From Acidobacteriota bacterium (lineage in GTDB: Bacteria > Acidobacteriota > Terriglobia > Acidiferrales > UBA7541): DNA of 64,000 nt. This document shows positions 1 through 8,302 of this stretch, piece after piece. The DNA lies in assembly GCA_021788095.1 (NCBI GenBank), contig JAJYLB010000012.1, positions 33,626-97,625 of the forward strand, in the 5' to 3' direction. How positions within the stretch are numbered: position 1 is the stretch's first letter; each line of letters begins with the position of its first letter. Below the pieces are notes generated by a model. That model saw only the letters and a program-made list of their open reading frames with translations, searched no databases and was not told the DNA's origin. Both the position numbers and the translations under genes were made by a program.

Positions 1-957
1 CTTGCCTTTCAACCGAACGGCCGTGGCGCCCAGGCTCTCGGCGAATTGCAAGTTGGCGTCGCGGGTCTTTTGGTCTGCCTCGCTCCAGTCCCCGCCCGCG
101 TCCACGTGGACGGCGTAGAGTTCGGCTTCCATGCGCCGGGCCATGCGCGCGGCGCGCGCGATGAGGTATTGGCCCTTGGGACTCTCGCCCACGCACACCA
201 CGATGCGCTCCCGCACCGGCCAGGTCGTCTGGATATCCTTTTGCTCCATGTAGGATTCCAGGTTCTGGTCCACCTGTTCGGCCACCTGACGCAACGCCAG
301 TTCCCGCAGGGCGATCAGGTTGCCGCGCCGGAAAAAGTTGCGCAGGGCCTGTTCGGCGCGCTCGGAGCCGTAGATATCGCCTCGGCGCATCCGGTTCTGC
401 AAGGCTTCCGGCGTGAGATCGATCATCACGGCTTCGTCGGCGCTTTGCACCACCCAATCGGGCACGGTTTCCCGCACGTGAATGCCGGTGATGGTGCGGA
501 CGGTTGGGGCGATACTCTCGAGGTGCTGGATGTTGACGGTCGAGAGGACGTCGCTGCCGGCGGCGAGCAGTTCCAGGACGTCCTCGTATCGCTTCCGGTG
601 TTTGCTGCCGGGGATGTTCGTGTGGGCAAGCTCGTCCACGAGAACGACGCGGCCGTTGCGCGCCAGCAGCGCATCGATGTCCATCTCTTCGAACTCCGTG
701 CCCTTGTATTCCAGCTTGCGCCGGGGCACGGCTTCGAGTTGGGCGGCAAGTTCCGCGATGGCCTTCCGGCCGTGCGTTTCCACCACGCCGATAACGACGT
801 CTTCGCCGCGGCTATGGCGCCGAATGGCTTCGCTCAGCATCGTGTAGGTTTTCCCCACACCCGGCGCGTAGCCCAGGAAAAGCTTCAGCGCCCCGCGCGT
901 CCTTTTCGGCGGCGAGATTACCTCGAGCCATTGTTCGGGGGTCTTTCGCGCGGTCAT
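1..957 (-). CDS. kdpD: KdpD N-terminal sensor/Usp protein, 3' part cut by window edge
   Basis: N-terminal cytoplasmic part of the K+ sensor KdpD. The 319 visible residues hold the KdpD domain with a Walker A motif GYAPGVGKT (about residues 29-37) and a Walker B-like segment VVLVDELAHTN (104-114). A universal-stress-protein fold begins near residue 258 (RERIVVCVGESPKGQ). The frame is open to the window edge, so I cannot see whether transmembrane and kinase domains follow. A separate kinase with exactly those missing domains lies at 3848-5308 on the other strand, which suggests a split KdpD. In KdpD-family proteins this part binds nucleotide and modulates kinase/phosphatase balance. The start is the ATG at 957. 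No strong Shine-Dalgarno is visible, and a mobile repeat lies 28 bp upstream. Confidence 0.9.
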   Translation of the reverse strand, partial: MTARKTPEQWLEVISPPKRTRGALKLFLGYAPGVGKTYTMLSEAIRRHSRGEDVVIGVVETHGRKAIAELAAQLEAVPRRKLEYKGTEFEEMDIDALLARNGRVVLVDELAHTNIPGSKHRKRYEDVLELLAAGSDVLSTVNIQHLESIAPTVRTITGIHVRETVPDWVVQSADEAVMIDLTPEALQNRMRRGDIYGSERAEQALRNFFRRGNLIALRELALRQVAEQVDQNLESYMEQKDIQTTWPVRERIVVCVGESPKGQYLIARAARMARRMEAELYAVHVDAGGDWSEADQKTRDANLQFAESLGATAVRLKGK

Positions 958-984
958 GGGCTGTTGGAAGGACCTTTCGAAATC

Positions 985-1124
985 TACTGTCCTGAGTCAG
1001 AACTTCGCAACATAGGTTTTCGGGGGTCGGAGCTTCAGCTCCGGCATTAAGGCACGCCAAATCAAGGGGCTTCAGCCCCTGAAGCCGGGCGACGTTTACA
1101 TAGAACTTGCAACTCGGGGCACTA
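985..1124. repeat. Family A TA-flanked hairpin element, copy 1
   Basis: A 140-bp element with imperfect terminal inverted repeats (TACTGTCCTGAGTCAG... and ...CTCGGGGCACTA). Inside are two hairpins with TTCA loops: GGAGC-TTCA-GCTCC and GGGGC-TTCA-GCCCC. The same element recurs at 1220, 13905 and 41529, each time 140 bp. It separates the kdpD N-terminal gene from the next repeat. Confidence 0.85.
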
Positions 1125-1219
1125 CGCTAGAATAGGCCAACGGGATGCGTCTTCGCTAGTGGCGTGCCTCGCTTCCCGATCGCGGCGGGCACGGCCGCGG
1201 GGAGAGCCCTCTCCGCGTC

Positions 1220-1359
1220 GAGTGTCCTGAGTCAGAATTTCGCGACATAGGTTTTCGGGGGTCGGAGCTTCAGCTCCGACATTAAGGCACGCCAAATCAA
1301 GGGGCTTCAGCCCCTGAAACCGGGCGACGTTTACATGGAATTTGCCACTCGGGACTCTC
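1220..1359. repeat. Family A TA-flanked hairpin element, copy 2
   Basis: Second 140-bp copy, in the same orientation as copy 1 and 95 bp after it. Left end is GAGTGTCCTGAGTCAG and the right end is degraded (GGGACTCTC). Both internal TTCA hairpins are intact. The sequence between the two copies and after this one up to 1480 shows no gene. Confidence 0.85.
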
Positions 1360-1482
1360 GGGGTGTCGAGTTGCGTAGGGAGTGCGAATCCTCCACTCCC
1401 GAGAGCCCTGTGCCCGTCGGGAGGTGACCGATCGGCTGCGGCGCCCTCTTTGGGTTTTCCCGCCAGGCGGGCGCCAGAACCT

Positions 1483-1511
1483 TTGACAATCACGGTCCTG
1501 CATTTTATCGT
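1483..1511 (+). promoter_or_regulatory. Putative sigma-70 promoter for the APC-Usp permease
   Basis: TTGACA (1483-1488), a 17-nt spacer, then TATCGT (1506-1511). The predicted start of transcription is about 1518, only some 14 nt before the GTG at 1532, and no Shine-Dalgarno is visible in that short leader. Confidence 0.5.
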
Positions 1512-1531
1512 CTTCCTGGTTTGGTCGATCC

Positions 1532-3814
1532 GTGGACTCCGGTACACCTGCTTTCGGCTCCCGACCCCCGCGCCTGAGGTCGCCCGCCCGCGTCTTAGTG
1601 GCGACGACGGCGATGCTGTCGTTCATCTCCTACTGGCGCGCAGCGGCGGTAGTGCTCAACGATCTGGGCTCTTCCGCTTTCTACGCGGGAGCCATTGCCG
1701 AGCAGGCGATCGGCAGGTCGGCTCCCTGGTTCATCTTGGCCATCATGTGCCTCGCCTACGCGGTGGCGACGCTCTACGTCGAAAGCTGCAGCATGTTCGT
1801 TCGTGGCGGCGTCTACCGCGTGGTCAAGGAAGCGATGGGCACGACGCTCGCGAAGTTCTCGGTCTCCGCCCTGATGTTCGACTACATCCTCACCGGGCCG
1901 ATCAGCGGCGTTTCCGCCGGGCTCTACCTCGTGGGCCTCCTGAATGAGCTCCTGCACTATTCGCACTCCGGCCTCGTTCTTCCCACCAATCTCAGCGCGG
2001 CCGCTTTCGCCATTTTGGTGACGCTCTATTTCTGGTGGGAGAACATCAAGGGCATCACGGAATCGAGCGAGAAGGCTTTGCGCATCATGCAGATCACCAC
2101 CGTGATGGTGGTGATCATGCTGGCCTGGGCCGCGTACACCCTCTACGTTCGCGGCGCTCACCTCCCGCCCTTGCCCTCGCTCGCCAACCTTCGCTATTCG
2201 CCCGACGCGCTCGGGTGGCTGCGCCATTCCCGCTTGCCCTACACCATCGGCTTCGTTGGCATCCTGATCGGCCTGGGTCATTCCGTCCTGGCCATGAGTG
2301 GGGAGGAGACGCTGGCGCAGGTGTATCGCGAAATCGAGCATCCCAAGCTCGAAAACCTCAAAAAGAGCGCCCTCATCATTTTCCTCTACAGCCTGATCTT
2401 CACCGCCGGCGTGGCTTTCCTCGCCGTGATGATCATTCCCGACAAGGCCCGGCCGCAGTACTTCGACAACCTCATCAGCGGTCTGGCCATGAACTTCGTC
2501 GGGCCCTACGCGCTGCGGCTGGCCTTTCAGGTGCTCGTGGTCGTTGTTGGCGTGCTGATGCTGGCGGGGGCCGTCAATACGGCGATCGTAGGCTCGAACG
2601 GCGTGCTCAACCGCGTTTCCGAGGACGGGATCCTCTCCGACTGGTTTCGGCAGCCGCACAAGCGTTTCGGTACTTCCTATCGCATCTTGAATCTCGTCGC
2701 CGGGCTTCAAATCCTCACGATCGTCCTGAGCCGCGGGAACATCTTCCTCCTGGGCGAGGCCTACGCCTTCGGCGTGATGTGGAGTTTCGCCATGAAGGGC
2801 TTGGCCGTGGTCGTCTTGCGGTTTACCGAGCCCGGCCCGCGCGGCTACCGCGTCCCGCTCAACTTTCGCATCGGCAAACTGGAAGTTCCCATGGGGCTCG
2901 GGCTGATCACACTGACCCTCTTCGCGCTGTGCGGAATCAATCTCTTCACGAAGGAAGTCGCCACGATTTCCGGTGTCGCCTTCACAGTCTTTCTCTTTGG
3001 GGCCTTCACCGTGTCGGAAAGAATAGCGAAGAAACGCGGGGAAGCTCATGGGGAATTGGACCAGTTCAACCTGGCCCAGGGAACCAAACTCACCCCCCAG
3101 TCCGTCGGCGCGCGGCCGGGGAACATCTTGGTGCCGATCAGCACGTATTACAACCTGCGCCATCTCGGCGCGGTTCTCGACCGCGTGAAACCGGCACGGC
3201 GAGACGTCGTGGTCCTGCACGTGCGTTTCTTGTATCGCGGCGGGTCGGGCGAGCATGACCTCTCTACCGATCAGCTGTTTACGACGATCGAACAGCACCT
3301 CTTCACCAAGGCGCTCGAAGTCGCCGAGAAGAAAGGGAAGCCCATCCATCTGGCGATGGTGGCGTCCAACGACCCCTACGACGCGATTCTGCGGACCGCC
3401 CAAGACCTCGAATCCGCCGTCATCGTTGTCGGGCATTCGGCGAGGACGACGATCGCCGAGCAGGCACGCACGCTCGGCAATGCTTGGGAGCGTTTGCCGG
3501 AACCCAGACCGCACCTGCGGCTTGAAATCTACAAGCGCAGCGGAGAGGAGGAGATTATCTACCTGGGGCCGCACGCCCCGCGGCTGACGGAGAAGGAAGT
3601 GAACCTGCTCCACGAAATCTGGCTGCGGCTGAGCGCCGAGGTGGCTCCGGAGGAATTGCACCATCACGATATCGTTCATTTCGCTTTGGATGAGTTGCGC
3701 CGCGAAATGACCGCCGAAGGGCCTAACGGGGTGCTGGAGCGGCTTAGAAAGCACCTGGAGGAAATCCGCTCGCGGCGTGCTGGCGCTCCCCAAAGCGAGA
3801 AACCGCCCGAATAG
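1532..3814 (+). CDS. APC-family permease with C-terminal universal stress protein domain
   Basis: Membrane transporter of the amino acid/polyamine/organocation superfamily. Residues about 20-490 hold some 12 hydrophobic segments, including the conserved stretch SALMFDYILTGPISGVSAG. Residues about 525-660 form a soluble Usp-like domain beginning NILVPISTYYNLRHL, as in several large APC proteins where it senses nucleotide or stress. The 760-residue length fits such fusions. It starts with GTG at 1532 and internal starts are possible. It lies between the two halves of a kdpD-like system, so a role in K+ or osmotic physiology is plausible, but the substrate cannot be read from sequence. The long open frame on the opposite strand is a GC-driven shadow. 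Confidence 0.85.
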   Translation: MDSGTPAFGSRPPRLRSPARVLVATTAMLSFISYWRAAAVVLNDLGSSAFYAGAIAEQAIGRSAPWFILAIMCLAYAVATLYVESCSMFVRGGVYRVVKEAMGTTLAKFSVSALMFDYILTGPISGVSAGLYLVGLLNELLHYSHSGLVLPTNLSAAAFAILVTLYFWWENIKGITESSEKALRIMQITTVMVVIMLAWAAYTLYVRGAHLPPLPSLANLRYSPDALGWLRHSRLPYTIGFVGILIGLGHSVLAMSGEETLAQVYREIEHPKLENLKKSALIIFLYSLIFTAGVAFLAVMIIPDKARPQYFDNLISGLAMNFVGPYALRLAFQVLVVVVGVLMLAGAVNTAIVGSNGVLNRVSEDGILSDWFRQPHKRFGTSYRILNLVAGLQILTIVLSRGNIFLLGEAYAFGVMWSFAMKGLAVVVLRFTEPGPRGYRVPLNFRIGKLEVPMGLGLITLTLFALCGINLFTKEVATISGVAFTVFLFGAFTVSERIAKKRGEAHGELDQFNLAQGTKLTPQSVGARPGNILVPISTYYNLRHLGAVLDRVKPARRDVVVLHVRFLYRGGSGEHDLSTDQLFTTIEQHLFTKALEVAEKKGKPIHLAMVASNDPYDAILRTAQDLESAVIVVGHSARTTIAEQARTLGNAWERLPEPRPHLRLEIYKRSGEEEIIYLGPHAPRLTEKEVNLLHEIWLRLSAEVAPEELHHHDIVHFALDELRREMTAEGPNGVLERLRKHLEEIRSRRAGAPQSEKPPE

Positions 3815-3835
3815 CAAGAGCCGTTGAAACGGCAC

Positions 3836-3847
3836 TAGAATAGGCCC
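3836..3847 (+). promoter_or_regulatory. -10 box directly before the kdp sensor kinase ATG
   Basis: TAGAAT (3836-3841) sits 6 nt before the ATG at 3848. No ribosome binding site fits between them, so the kinase may be made from a leaderless mRNA or by coupling to the permease that ends at 3814. The string CTAGAATAGGCC also occurs at 1127-1138. Confidence 0.35.
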
Positions 3848-5308
3848 ATGTGGCGCCTCCTTTCCAGCCGTCTACCGCGGTTCGCGTTCGGGCTCGGGCT
3901 GGTGGCGGCGATCGCGTTTTTCTTTGCGCGCCTGTTTCACGCCAACACCACCACCGTCGCCCTCACCTTCCTGCTCGCGATTCTGATCGCCTCCACCGCT
4001 TGGGGCATCGCCGTTTCCATCGCCATGTCGGTCGCCGCCGTATTGGCGTACCACTACTTCATCCTCCCGCCCGCGCACCGGATCTACTTCGCCGATCCCG
4101 AGAACTGGACGGCGCTCTTCGCGTTTCTCGTGACGGCCATTATCGGCGGCCATCTCTCCTCGCGGGCGCGGCGCCAAGCCGAGGAGGCCGATCAGCGCCG
4201 GCGCGAAGTCGAGCGGCTCTACGACTTCAGCCAGAAGCTGCTCGCCTCGGGCAACGCCATCGAACTGCTCAACGCCATTCCTCGCCAGATCGTCGATTCG
4301 TTCGAGGTGGGCGCGGCCGCGCTCTTCCTCGCCGAGAAGCAGAAAACCTACCGTTCCGGGCTCGATATCCCCCAGCTCGACGCCGAACGGCTCAAAGCCG
4401 TTGCCGCCCGCGAAGAGATGCAGATCGATCCCGCAGGCAGCCTCTCGTTCGTCCCGGTGCGGATGGGGGTGCGGGTGGTGGGCAGCCTGGGAATCTCCGG
4501 CCGGGTGCCCTCGCGGGAGTCGCTCGACGCGCTGGGCACGCTGATCGCCACCGCGATCGAGCGCGCGCGGGCCATCGAGCAGTTGAGCAAAACGGAAGCG
4601 GCGCAGGAAGGCGAGCGGCTGAAATCGGCCCTGCTCGATTCCATCACCCACGACATCCGCACGCCGCTCACTTCCATCAAGGCTTCCGCCACGAGCTTGC
4701 TGGCCGATCCCGCGCCCGATCGCGGGCGTCAGCGCGACTTGCTCGTTGTGATCGACGAGGAAGCCAACCGCCTCAACACGCTGGTGGGCGAGGCGGTCGA
4801 GATCGCCCGGCTCGAAGCCGGCGAGTTCGAGCTGGAGCTGAAGCCCGAGCCCGTCACCGCGATTGTCGCCGCCGCGCTCGATCAGACCAAGAGCCTGCTC
4901 GGCGAGCGCCCGGTCGATGTCCGGATCCCGCCGGATCTCCCGCCCGTGCGCGCCGATCTCACCCGCGTCCAAAACGCCCTGGCGCAACTCGTCATCAACG
5001 CGCACGTCTACTCGCCCCCCGGCCGGCCGATCTCGATCAGCGCCGAATCCAGCGGGAATTTCGTGTTGACGTCCTTGGCCGATCGCGGCCCGGGAATCGA
5101 AGACCTCGAGCTCGGCCTGATCTTCGACAAGTTCTACCGGGGCAAGGACCAGCGCTATCGCGTGCAAGGCACGGGGATGGGCTTGCCCATCGCCAAGGCC
5201 ATCATCGAGGCGCATGGCGGCACCATCGGCGTGGTCAGCCAGCTCGGACACGGCTCGGTCTTCACCTTCAGCTTGCCCATCGACCGCAGCCAGGGCCAGC
5301 CAGCGTGA
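3848..5308 (+). CDS. kdpD: KdpD-type sensor histidine kinase lacking the Kdp N-terminal domain
   Basis: Sensor kinase of 486 residues for potassium or turgor. It begins directly with the four-helix DUF4118 membrane module of KdpD (about residues 8-110). A short coiled region and a GAF-like domain follow (about 130-245), then HisKA with the phospho-acceptor His268 in SITHDIRTPLTSIKAS. The ATPase domain has an N box around VINAHVYSPPGRP, a G1 box DRGPGIED and a G2 box GTGMGLPIAKAI. The N-terminal KdpD/Usp region of the classical 890-residue protein is missing and is present separately at 1-957. Its stop overlaps the kdpE start by 4 nt (GTGA), so the two are translationally coupled. Confidence 0.93.
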   Translation: MWRLLSSRLPRFAFGLGLVAAIAFFFARLFHANTTTVALTFLLAILIASTAWGIAVSIAMSVAAVLAYHYFILPPAHRIYFADPENWTALFAFLVTAIIGGHLSSRARRQAEEADQRRREVERLYDFSQKLLASGNAIELLNAIPRQIVDSFEVGAAALFLAEKQKTYRSGLDIPQLDAERLKAVAAREEMQIDPAGSLSFVPVRMGVRVVGSLGISGRVPSRESLDALGTLIATAIERARAIEQLSKTEAAQEGERLKSALLDSITHDIRTPLTSIKASATSLLADPAPDRGRQRDLLVVIDEEANRLNTLVGEAVEIARLEAGEFELELKPEPVTAIVAAALDQTKSLLGERPVDVRIPPDLPPVRADLTRVQNALAQLVINAHVYSPPGRPISISAESSGNFVLTSLADRGPGIEDLELGLIFDKFYRGKDQRYRVQGTGMGLPIAKAIIEAHGGTIGVVSQLGHGSVFTFSLPIDRSQGQPA

Positions 5309-6012
5309 GCGAGGCGAAGATCCTCGTCGTCGATGACGAGCCCCAGATACGCCGCGTGCTGCGGGTGGCGCTCTCGAGCCACGGCTACCTCATGGCCGAA
5401 GCCCGCAGCGGCGAAGAAGCGCTCCAGACCCTGCGCGCCGAGCGGCCCGATTTGGTTCTCCTCGACGTGAACCTGCCCGGTATGGACGGCTTGGCCACCT
5501 GCCGCGAGCTCCGCCGGTCCTCCGATGTGGCCATCATCATGCTCACGGTGCGGAACGCCGAGCGGGACAAGGTGGAAGCGCTCGACGCCGGCGCCGACGA
5601 CTATGTCGTCAAGCCCTTCGCCATCGAGGAGCTGCTCGCGCGCGTGCGCGCGGCCCTGCGCCGCGCCGCCGCATGGGAGGCGATCGAGCCGGTGGTCACG
5701 GCCGACTTGAACATCGACTTCGAAGCCCGCAAGGTCTCTTCCCGCGGCAAGCCCGTCCGGCTCACACCCAAGGAGTTCGATCTTCTGCGCCACCTCGTCG
5801 CCCATGCGGGCAAGGCCCTCCCCCACCGCCGCCTGCTGCAAGCGGTTTGGGGCCCGGACTACGGCGACGAAGCGGAGTACCTGCGGGTATTCGTCAACCA
5901 GCTACGCAAGAAGATCGAGCCCGACCCTCGCCATCCCCGCTACATCCTCACCGTCCCCTGGGTCGGCTACCGCTTCGAGCTGCCGCCACCGCCCCATCCC
6001 AAGCCCCGCTAG
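5305..6012 (+). CDS. kdpE: KdpE-type response regulator, OmpR family
   Basis: DNA-binding response regulator of 235 residues. The receiver domain (1-120) has the acidic pair D10/D11, the phospho-acceptor D54 in LLDVNLPGMDG, T81 and K103 (VVKPF). The C-terminal OmpR-type winged helix covers about 130-228 (RLTPKEFDLLRHL, GYRFELP). The GTG start at 5305 overlaps the kinase stop. It is the natural partner of the upstream kinase, and its likely target is the kdpFABC operon at 10.4-12.4 kb, where a phased repeat array lies upstream. Confidence 0.93.
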   Translation: MSEAKILVVDDEPQIRRVLRVALSSHGYLMAEARSGEEALQTLRAERPDLVLLDVNLPGMDGLATCRELRRSSDVAIIMLTVRNAERDKVEALDAGADDYVVKPFAIEELLARVRAALRRAAAWEAIEPVVTADLNIDFEARKVSSRGKPVRLTPKEFDLLRHLVAHAGKALPHRRLLQAVWGPDYGDEAEYLRVFVNQLRKKIEPDPRHPRYILTVPWVGYRFELPPPPHPKPR

Positions 6013-6185
6013 AACCTGGGAATCCTCCTGCTCCCCCATTGCCGAGCCTTGGAATCAGGCGGCCGGCGTCTGCCTTGGCTCGCGCTTATCGAACCGAATT
6101 TAAATCGTTCGTAGAGAGCGGCGCCGGGATTCGCGCTTCCCGCGTCTCACGGCCCCGCTCCCGAATCAACTACGCCTCGGCAAGT

Positions 6186-7535
6186 TCAGTGTTGCGCGTC
6201 CGGGGATCCGTTGGGAACCGCCGGCGACGACAACCATGGCGCCACGGTCACATTCGAGCCGGTCACCTGCGAGCATCCAAACGCACCCGGACCCATCGCG
6301 CATCCCCACCAGTTGTTCGATGCATCGACGGCTGAGGTCCCCAGATTCACCACGCCTTGGCCATGGCCGTTCAGGTTGTTCCGGTGCACATCGACCGACT
6401 CCGGCATGTGAAGCACGATATCGTCGGTCTCGTTCTTGATGACGTTTTTCTCGACCACGATCCCCGAAGGCCCGGAGGCGCCGTGGACGTTGATGTAGAG
6501 GTTGATGCCGGAGGGTCCGGGCGTCTTGGCGTCCGCGCTGTCGGCTCCGTTGCCGGAGATGTAGTTGCCCGTGATCGTGTTGTTGTTCATGTTCTCGCCC
6601 GGCGAGTGTGCGTGCATCGTCACCCCGGGCAAGCCGTTGCCAATGATGATGTTCTTGGAGATGAGGTTGTCAGACACCCTCGCGCCGGGCAGGAACCCGA
6701 AGAGCCCGATTCCGGCGCCGACCCCCTCCACGCCGTTGTAGAGGACTTCGTTGCCCGTGATTGTGTTCGAGTAAACGCCAAACGGCGCGGTACCCCCAGA
6801 CCCAGGTGCGGGCGGATGCGAGGGAATCGTGATCCCGCAGTCAAGCAGGTTCTTCTTGACGACATTATTGGCAATCATGTTGTCGTGCGTCGGCCCTGTC
6901 TCGTCGCTGACCAGCACTCCTCCCGAATTTCCGTCAATCAGGTTGCTGGATAGGAAGGAATTGGCGACCCCCGAAAGATGGATCCCTTCTCCGCAATCTT
7001 CACCCTCGGCCGTCTCGAAGGCCGGTAGCCCCGGACACTTGCCCGCGGCGAAATTCAGGCTGCGGTCGTTGCCCGTTACGCGGTTTCCCTGAATCGCGAC
7101 GGAAGAAGCGTTGGTGATCAGGATCCCCTCGAAATTCGCGTTTTCCACCGTGAAGCCAGAGACCGTCACGTTGGCGAGCCCGCTGTTGTCCAATCCGTCG
7201 ACGTAGATGCCGTTCGCCAGCCCCGTCGCATCGATGATGGTGTCCGCCGCGTTGTGTCCGATCAATGAGAGCGGCTTGCCGATAACTACGTCCTCCTTGT
7301 ATGTCCCCTGCGCCACCTGAATCGTATCTCCCGGCGATGCGGCAGCCACGGCATCGCCGATGGTCGTGTAGCAGCCATCGCTGCCACTTGGATTTACACA
7401 AAAAGAAGCAGCCTGGGCCTGATTGCCGCCAGTGAGGACCAACCCCGCAAGAATGGCGATTGCTGTTCCCAGTACCCGAAGATTTCCCTTGCGCAGAAAC
7501 GCATAGGAGCGTGCTCGTGTCTCTCTCGTTCGCAT
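6186..7535 (-). CDS. Secreted right-handed beta-helix repeat protein
   Basis: Predicted exported protein of 449 residues. A signal peptide (about residues 1-42, with a hydrophobic core and cleavage near AQA-A) is followed by a periplasmic copper-binding NosD/PbH1-like parallel beta-helix. Rungs repeat as short NxIxxN units (for example GNRVTGN, NNVVKKN, GNEVLYN, KNIIIGN, GNYISGN). It ends near NNWWGC, a motif often seen at the end of such helices. The start at 7535 has GGGGGAG 5 nt upstream, which favours it over longer in-frame starts. The gene follows kdpC in the same direction after a 170-bp gap with a strong hairpin, so shared transcription is uncertain. The ligand is unknown. Confidence 0.85.
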   Translation of the reverse strand: MRTRETRARSYAFLRKGNLRVLGTAIAILAGLVLTGGNQAQAASFCVNPSGSDGCYTTIGDAVAAASPGDTIQVAQGTYKEDVVIGKPLSLIGHNAADTIIDATGLANGIYVDGLDNSGLANVTVSGFTVENANFEGILITNASSVAIQGNRVTGNDRSLNFAAGKCPGLPAFETAEGEDCGEGIHLSGVANSFLSSNLIDGNSGGVLVSDETGPTHDNMIANNVVKKNLLDCGITIPSHPPAPGSGGTAPFGVYSNTITGNEVLYNGVEGVGAGIGLFGFLPGARVSDNLISKNIIIGNGLPGVTMHAHSPGENMNNNTITGNYISGNGADSADAKTPGPSGINLYINVHGASGPSGIVVEKNVIKNETDDIVLHMPESVDVHRNNLNGHGQGVVNLGTSAVDASNNWWGCAMGPGAFGCSQVTGSNVTVAPWLSSPAVPNGSPDAQH

Positions 7536-7679
7536 GCTCACTCCCCCTATCCAGGATGTGCGACTCGCGGTTCCCGGTGATGAGAGTATAGGCACCGCAT
7601 GGCTCGGTAGCAACCGCAACCCCGCACCGTGAGGCCGGCGCACCGCTCGTGCGTCGGAGCCCGTCCGGCGCACCCGGTA

Positions 7680-7700
7680 GGGGCACGCTGCGCGTGCCCC
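7680..7700 (-). other. Strong hairpin after kdpC
   Basis: A perfect 9-bp stem with a 3-nt loop (GGGGCACGC-TGC-GCGTGCCCC) begins 6 bp past the kdpC stop. There is no T-tract, so it is not a standard intrinsic terminator. It could be an mRNA 3'-end stabiliser or a repeat remnant. Confidence 0.5.
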
Positions 7701-7705
7701 CCGGC

Positions 7706-8293
7706 CTAGCGAGCGGCCCTGCCCCGCAACGGATACAGCCGGTCGAGAGCCAGATTCAACTCGAGCACGTTGACCCGCGGCTCGCCTAGGAAACCGAGTT
7801 GCCGGCCTTCGATGTGTTGCTTCACCAGGGCTTCGAGCGCCTCTGGGCTGACGCCGCGCGCCCGCGCCACCATCGGCACCTGAAATTCCGCCGCGCCGGG
7901 CGAGATGTCGGGATCGAGACCGGAGCCGGAACCCATGACCAAATCGGCCGGGATAGGCGTTCCGGGGTTTTCCGCGCGCCACTTCCTCACTCTCTCCTCG
8001 ACGCGCCGGATCAGCTCGCTGTTTGTCGGGCCGAGGTTCGACCCGCCGCTCGCCAGCGGATCGTAGCCCGTTCCGGCGGCGGACGGGCGCGAATGGAAGT
8101 AGTAAGGCGCTTGGAATTCCTGGCCGAGAATGCGTGAGCCGAGGAGCGCGCCGTTTTTCTCTACCGGCTGGCCGGTGGCGCGGCGGGGAAAGAGCATTTG
8201 CGCCAAGCCGGTCACCACCAGCGGATAAATCAGCCCGCAGAGCACCGTGGTGACCAGGGTAAACCGAACGGCAATGACCAGATTCTTCTTCAC
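7706..8293 (-). CDS. kdpC: K+-transporting ATPase subunit KdpC
   Basis: Accessory subunit of the high-affinity KdpFABC potassium pump, 195 residues. It has one N-terminal transmembrane helix (about 10-32), then a periplasmic domain with family motifs FHSRPSAAGTGYDP, SGGSNLGPTN and SGSGLDPDISP. KdpC binds beside KdpA and increases ATP affinity of KdpB. It lies 9 bp after kdpB in a leftward operon. Confidence 0.96.
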   Translation of the reverse strand: MKKNLVIAVRFTLVTTVLCGLIYPLVVTGLAQMLFPRRATGQPVEKNGALLGSRILGQEFQAPYYFHSRPSAAGTGYDPLASGGSNLGPTNSELIRRVEERVRKWRAENPGTPIPADLVMGSGSGLDPDISPGAAEFQVPMVARARGVSPEALEALVKQHIEGRQLGFLGEPRVNVLELNLALDRLYPLRGRAAR

Positions 8294-8302
8294 CGGTCCC
8301 TC

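Noticed and set aside
46..1050. 334-codon + strand frame over the kdpD N-terminal gene
   Set aside because: The minus strand carries clear KdpD motifs in frame to the window edge; this frame is its shadow.
1122..1547. Minus-strand ORF containing a GAEAPTPENLC-type peptide, also at 812, 13642 and 35082
   Set aside because: These peptides are translations of family A/D repeat elements, not genes.
1595..3835. 746-codon open frame opposite the APC-Usp permease, and similar long antisense frames opposite kdpB, nuoCD, nuoL, nuoM, nuoN, the kinase and glnD
   Set aside because: They mirror the third-position GC of the real gene, translate to low-complexity His/Arg/Gly/Glu sequence, and match no family.
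7536..7982. Extending the beta-helix protein upstream to 7982
   Set aside because: The extension runs through the kdpC 3' end on the same strand and an intergenic hairpin; the signal peptide and ribosome site place the start at 7535.
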